Shown here: piece by piece, positions 5,118 to 7,985 of the stretch
Layout: each line of letters begins with the position of its first letter
Position numbering within the stretch: position 1 is the stretch's first letter
From: Alphaproteobacteria bacterium
GTDB lineage: Bacteria; Pseudomonadota; Alphaproteobacteria; Acetobacterales; Acetobacteraceae
Length of the DNA stretch: 7,985 nt
Assembly (NCBI GenBank): GCA_026225015.1
Contig: JAMFRY010000174.1
Location: 1-7,985, forward strand
Reading direction: 5' to 3'
Notes under the pieces: model-generated
Told to the model about the DNA's origin: nothing
Seen by the model: the letters and a program-made list of their open reading frames with translations, nothing else
Databases searched by the model: none
Position numbers and translations under genes: made by a program

Positions 5118-6889
5118 GCGACGGAACGGTAAGCGCGCCAGCCGCCATATTTGGTAATATCCTCGGCACCCGCCAACGCATGGGCTTCGCAGAGAAAACC
5201 TGGATGGGTCGAGCCATCCGCCAGGGTGACTTTGCCGATGCCCATGGGTTCCGGCAAAGCGGCGACAAAACGTCCGAAATTTTGCGCACTGAGGCCCCAG
5301 AGTTCGACGGCGATGCCGGCGCCGGCAAATCCGGGGGTGCGGACCAGGCCGGGTTTGGGCGGGGAAGTTTTCAAGGCGTAGAGCATGTAATCCGCCGCGG
5401 TTACCGTGGCGGTAATCAGCGTGGCGCCGAGTGCCAGCAGCTCATGATTGAGGGCCATACCGGAGAGATGCGCGCCGGCGACCACCAGACTTGTCTCCGG
5501 CGGCGCTGGAACCACACGGGTTTGCGGCAGGGCACGGCTGCGTCCCGAGCCGGCGCCGAGCGCCTGGTGTAGCGCCTCTGCATAGGCGGAGAGTGCGGAT
5601 TCGGAGAATGCCGGGCCGATCAGGGTGACGCCGAAAGGCAGGCCAGATTGCGTGAAACCGGCGGGGAGCGCGATGCCCGCAAGATCACAGAGATTTACGA
5701 AATTCGTGTACAGGCCGAGTTTGGCGTTCAAGCCAATGGGGTCGGCCAGCATCGCCTCGACCGTGAAGATCGTCGGCGCGGTCGGCAGGAGTAGGATATC
5801 CACGGCGCCGATGATGGCGCTGGCAGCGCCGCGGAGTGCCTGGATGCGGTGCTGCTCCTTAAATAGCTGGGCGGCGGTGTATTTGGCGCCGCCGTCGAAG
5901 ATTGTCCGAACGACAGGATGGATGGAATCCGGCGAGGTTTCATAAAACACCTCGATACCGGCGATACGCTCCGCCGCCAGCGGGCCACCATAAAGCGCCT
6001 CGGCAATCTCGCGCAGCGGCGCGTAGTCGATTTCCACCAACTGCCAGCCCAGCGCCTGGGCGGAGTTAAGGGCTTCCTTGTAGAGCGCTTCGCTCTGGCC
6101 ATCGCCGACGAAATCAAGTTGGTCGGGGCGCGGGATGCCGGCGCGTGGAATAGGGGGAAGAAGTTTTTCGGCCGGCGGCCGGGAATAGGCATCGTTTGCG
6201 TCAAACCCTTCGGCGGCGTGCAGAACGGTCAACGCATCGGCGGCGGAATTGGCGAACACGCTGATACAGTCAAGCGATTTGCAGGCGGGGACGAGTCCGC
6301 TGGTGGGAATACGGCCGATCGAGGGTTTGAGCCCGACGATGTTGTTGAACATGGCGGGGACCCGACCGGAGCCGGCCGTGTCCGTGCCGAGCGAAAATAC
6401 TGCAAGCCCGGCGCCGACCGCGACCGCCGAGCCCGAGGAGGAACCGCCGGAAATGTAATCCGCGTTGAAAACCGAGCGCGGCGCGCCATAAGGCGAGCGC
6501 GTGCCGTTCAACCCTGTGGCGAATTGGTCGAGATTGGTTTTGCCCAGCACGATCGCGCCCGCCGCGCGCAGCTTTGCCACCGCAACGGCGTCATGCGCCG
6601 CGCCATAGGCAAAATCCGGACAGGCGGCGGTGGTCTCCATCCCGGCAACGTCGATCTTATCCTTCACCACAAAGGGGATGCCCCAAAGCGGTTTGCCGTC
6701 CAGATCCGCCGGAATCAACGCATCCGCCGCGGCCAGCACCTCTGCCTCGGGCACACGCGAGATGAACACCGCTGGGTCGGGATAGGCGGCGATGCGGGCC
6801 AGCAATTTGGTAACCAACGCGGCGGGCGTGAGCGTGCCGGCCCGGTAGGCGGCATGGATGGTCGATATTTCGAGCGGGTCGGGGATCAT
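5108..6889 (-). CDS. atzF: Allophanate hydrolase
   Basis: A 593-residue two-domain enzyme that degrades allophanate to ammonia and CO2. Residues 1 to about 445 form an amidase-signature domain with Lys76 (GIPFVVKDKIDV), cis-Ser150 (SGGSSSGSAVAV) and nucleophile Ser174 (GTDTAGSGRVPA); spacings of 74 and 24 match AtzF. Tyr300 and Arg308 in ALYGGPLAAERIAG, eight residues apart, correspond to the substrate-carboxylate pair (Tyr299/Arg307) known from the Granulibacter enzyme. Residues from about 466 to the end, including HLSGMALNHELLALGA and a final ITKYGGWRAYR, form the C-terminal domain that processes the N-carboxycarbamate intermediate. I chose the ATG at 6889 because GCAGGA lies 7 nt before it; a TTG at 6904 would add five residues. 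No urea carboxylase is nearby, so allophanate probably comes from the facing operon, not from urea. Confidence 0.92.
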   Translation of the reverse strand: MIPDPLEISTIHAAYRAGTLTPAALVTKLLARIAAYPDPAVFISRVPEAEVLAAADALIPADLDGKPLWGIPFVVKDKIDVAGMETTAACPDFAYGAAHDAVAVAKLRAAGAIVLGKTNLDQFATGLNGTRSPYGAPRSVFNADYISGGSSSGSAVAVGAGLAVFSLGTDTAGSGRVPAMFNNIVGLKPSIGRIPTSGLVPACKSLDCISVFANSAADALTVLHAAEGFDANDAYSRPPAEKLLPPIPRAGIPRPDQLDFVGDGQSEALYKEALNSAQALGWQLVEIDYAPLREIAEALYGGPLAAERIAGIEVFYETSPDSIHPVVRTIFDGGAKYTAAQLFKEQHRIQALRGAASAIIGAVDILLLPTAPTIFTVEAMLADPIGLNAKLGLYTNFVNLCDLAGIALPAGFTQSGLPFGVTLIGPAFSESALSAYAEALHQALGAGSGRSRALPQTRVVPAPPETSLVVAGAHLSGMALNHELLALGATLITATVTAADYMLYALKTSPPKPGLVRTPGFAGAGIAVELWGLSAQNFGRFVAALPEPMGIGKVTLADGSTHPGFLCEAHALAGAEDITKYGGWRAYRSVAAA

Positions 6890-6896
6890 CTTGAAT

Positions 6897-6902
6897 TCCT
6901 GC
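6897..6902 (-). promoter_or_regulatory. Shine-Dalgarno site of the allophanate hydrolase gene
   Basis: Read on the minus strand this is GCAGGA, separated by 7 nt from the ATG at 6889. It decides for that start over the TTG at 6904, which would lie upstream of the site. Confidence 0.55.
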
Positions 6903-6938
6903 AAGCAAGCGGTTCATTTTTGCAGGATGGATGAACGG

Positions 6939-6966
6939 CTTATAGCGCGCAACGGCAAAAACGGAA
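6939..6966 (-). promoter_or_regulatory. Possible sigma-70-type promoter of the allophanate hydrolase gene
   Basis: On the minus strand TTCCGT (6961-6966) and TATAAG (6939-6944) are 16 nt apart. The -10-like hexamer is good, the -35-like one is poor. Transcription would start near 6932, giving a leader of about 40 nt that contains an inverted repeat, GTTCAT/ATGAAC (6912-6917 and 6931-6936), a possible operator. All of this rests on sequence resemblance only. Confidence 0.28.
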
Positions 6967-6990
6967 GGATTTTTTGCTTACGGACCCTGC

Positions 6991-7002
6991 GCGGCGCGCC
7001 GC
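6991..7002. repeat. Perfect 12-bp GC palindrome
   Basis: GCGGCGCGCCGC is its own reverse complement and lies in the gap between the GH5 stop (7019-7021) and the allophanate hydrolase gene. It could form only a small hairpin, and no T-run follows on either strand, so I do not call it a terminator. In GC-rich DNA such a palindrome can be chance. Confidence 0.3.
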
Positions 7003-7018
7003 CTGTCTTTGTGAAGAA

Positions 7019-7951
7019 TCAACTCGGCGGATTGGCGGTCCCGCTGGCAACATGGCGGGTTGGCGATGCGAGGTCGAACACGGTTGCGGCTATTGTGCCA
7101 TCAGCCGTGGGCAGGGTTTCGCCGGCGACAATGATGTGAACGCCCGGACAAAGACCTTTAAGCGTATAGCGCCAATTGCCGCTGGCGTTGGCAAAAGTGG
7201 TGGCGAGAATCCCCTGGTTTTCACTCAAATAGATGGTGGCCCCGGGATCGGCGCTGCCGGATAATGACGCCACCGTAAGGGTTGGATAGTCGCCGCTATA
7301 TTTGTCCAAAACGGCCATTTGCGGCGCGGTGACGCCGTTCTGCGGTTCGACCGAATAGGGATAATTCCCCCACCACGGGCCGGCGGCCCAATAGGTGACC
7401 TGCAGGTTACTCGCCTTCGCATAGGCCAGCGTGTGGTCGAGCGCAGCAAGCCAGCCTGGATTATCGTTGCCGGCGCCAACCTCCCCCAGATCGCCCTTCA
7501 GATGATTGGCGCGCAGCCATTGCACAAAATTCGATAGCCGTTGCACGCCGATTTGCGGGGTGACGCCGGCGGCAACTTCCTGCGCCCAATCGTAATGGGT
7601 GCCACTGCCATCCCGATCAAGATAGGTATGCGCGGAAAAGATCAGATTATTCGCTGGGTCGGAAAGGCTGGCAAGGCCCGGATTTACCTCGGCCCATGCG
7701 TCTGCGCTCGAATAGTCGTTGCCTTCGACATAGATGGGCGTTGCACGATCCTCGGTGCGGATTGCGGTGATCGCGGCCTGCGCCGCATCGGTCCAGGTCG
7801 TGGCCCTTGGCATATTGCAGGGTTCGTTCATGAGATCGTAGCCGCCGATGCCGGGATTCTCGGCGAAAGCTTTTGAAAGCTGGCGCCATGAATCGTGCGT
7901 CAAACGGGCGGAGGTGCTGCGGCGTATCGCGCGCCGCTTGCGCGAACGCAA
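7019..7951 (-). CDS. GH5-type glycoside hydrolase (cellulase family), N-terminally truncated, with C-terminal Ig-like tail
   Basis: The visible product is the C-terminal part of a family 5 glycoside hydrolase, normally a secreted beta-glucanase. Counting from the first possible start (TTG 7951), the acid/base Glu43 lies in GYDLMNEPCNMP, His108 and Tyr110 in IFSAHTYLDRDG, the nucleophile Glu157 in GDLGEVG, and a substrate-stacking Trp188 in VTYWAAGPWWGNYP. Residues from about 222 form one Ig-like domain (SGSADPGATIYL...ASGNWRYTLKGL), common in secreted proteins of this group. The signal peptide and the first strands of the barrel are missing. Recognisable GH5 sequence begins only at about 7897 (HDSWRQLSKAF); before it the frame reads basic, unrelated residues and meets a stop codon at 7976-7978. 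The fragment therefore cannot encode a working enzyme. The cause is either a genuine rearrangement or an assembly join. It has no evident link to the nitrogen genes. Confidence 0.75.
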   Translation of the reverse strand: MRSRKRRAIRRSTSARLTHDSWRQLSKAFAENPGIGGYDLMNEPCNMPRATTWTDAAQAAITAIRTEDRATPIYVEGNDYSSADAWAEVNPGLASLSDPANNLIFSAHTYLDRDGSGTHYDWAQEVAAGVTPQIGVQRLSNFVQWLRANHLKGDLGEVGAGNDNPGWLAALDHTLAYAKASNLQVTYWAAGPWWGNYPYSVEPQNGVTAPQMAVLDKYSGDYPTLTVASLSGSADPGATIYLSENQGILATTFANASGNWRYTLKGLCPGVHIIVAGETLPTADGTIAATVFDLASPTRHVASGTANPPS

Positions 7952-7985
7952 GTTTGAATTTTCGGCCTGGCTGGTTTACGAAGTC
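7902..7985 (+). CDS. Fragment resembling 1-pyrroline-5-carboxylate dehydrogenase (cut at both ends)
   Basis: The + strand frame starting at 7902 reads KRAEVLRRIARRL, then RERKFEF and SAWLVYEV, running off the window end. This is the pattern in the N-terminal region of L-glutamate gamma-semialdehyde (1-pyrroline-5-carboxylate) dehydrogenases of the RocA/PruA type, where RA.xL...A..(M/L)R.R(K/R)FE(L/F).AW.VYEVGK is conserved. The enzyme oxidises glutamate semialdehyde to glutamate in proline degradation. Upstream of about 7900 the same strand is the antisense of the GH5 gene, so there is no natural start for this protein; the frame is technically open back to an ATG at 7848. Only about 28 residues are visible, so the identity is a reasoned guess based on pattern. 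Confidence 0.5.

Noticed and set aside
6890..6904. TTG start for allophanate hydrolase five codons upstream
   Set aside because: The only good ribosome site (6897-6902) lies inside this stretch and is correctly spaced for the ATG at 6889.
6921..6929. TGCAGGATG shared with the hairpin region at 741-749
   Set aside because: A 9-base match without extended flanking similarity is expected by chance in a window of this size.
5918..6934. Plus-strand open frame of 338 codons opposite the allophanate hydrolase gene
   Set aside because: Complementary shadow of a clear enzyme gene; composition is Gly/Arg-rich and without motifs.
7541..7876. Plus-strand open frame of 111 codons opposite the GH5 gene
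   Set aside because: Antisense of clear GH5 active-site sequence; no recognisable protein features.

Overview
The window is GC-rich with dense, mostly overlapping genes. Protein styles (BMP-type binding protein, AtzG/E/H proteins, a GH5 glycosidase with an Ig-like tail) point to an alphaproteobacterium, perhaps a rhodospirillalean or acetobacteraceous one. That placement is inference; there is no rRNA or marker gene. A gene is cut at each end, so the window could be a whole metagenomic contig.

Layout. Positions 3-719 (+) hold the C-terminal 238 residues of a BMP/Med-family ABC transporter substrate-binding protein, followed by a strong 13-bp hairpin (728-764). After a gap of about 160 nt comes a tight operon on the + strand, 879-5092: a biuret-hydrolase-like cysteine hydrolase, an NCS2/AzgA-like permease, an AtzG-like small subunit, an AtzE-like amidase and an AtzH-like DUF3225 protein. 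Its four junctions are a 4-nt overlap, a 2-nt gap, a 4-nt overlap and a 1-nt overlap, so translation is probably coupled throughout. Facing it, with only 15 nt between the stop codons, is an allophanate hydrolase gene (5108-6889, -). Upstream of that gene on the same strand is a truncated GH5 glycoside hydrolase (7019 to about 7900). The last 80 or so bases read, on the + strand, as a piece of a 1-pyrroline-5-carboxylate dehydrogenase, so there is an abrupt sequence junction near 7895-7905.

Function. The central genes form a nearly complete lower pathway of cyanuric acid/biuret-type nitrogen scavenging. By homology, the AtzE-AtzG pair deaminates a carboxybiuret-like substrate to 1,3-dicarboxyurea, AtzH converts dicarboxyurea to allophanate, the isochorismatase-fold enzyme converts biuret to allophanate, and allophanate hydrolase releases ammonia and CO2. 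Catalytic residues expected from the characterised enzymes are present, with matching spacing, in the four catalytic proteins. No cyanuric acid hydrolase (AtzD/TrzD) and no urea carboxylase are in the window. Instead the operon carries its own nucleobase-type permease, and the neighbouring ABC binding protein may be a second uptake route. The real starting substrate, probably a nitrogen-rich heterocycle or polyurea, is the main open question.
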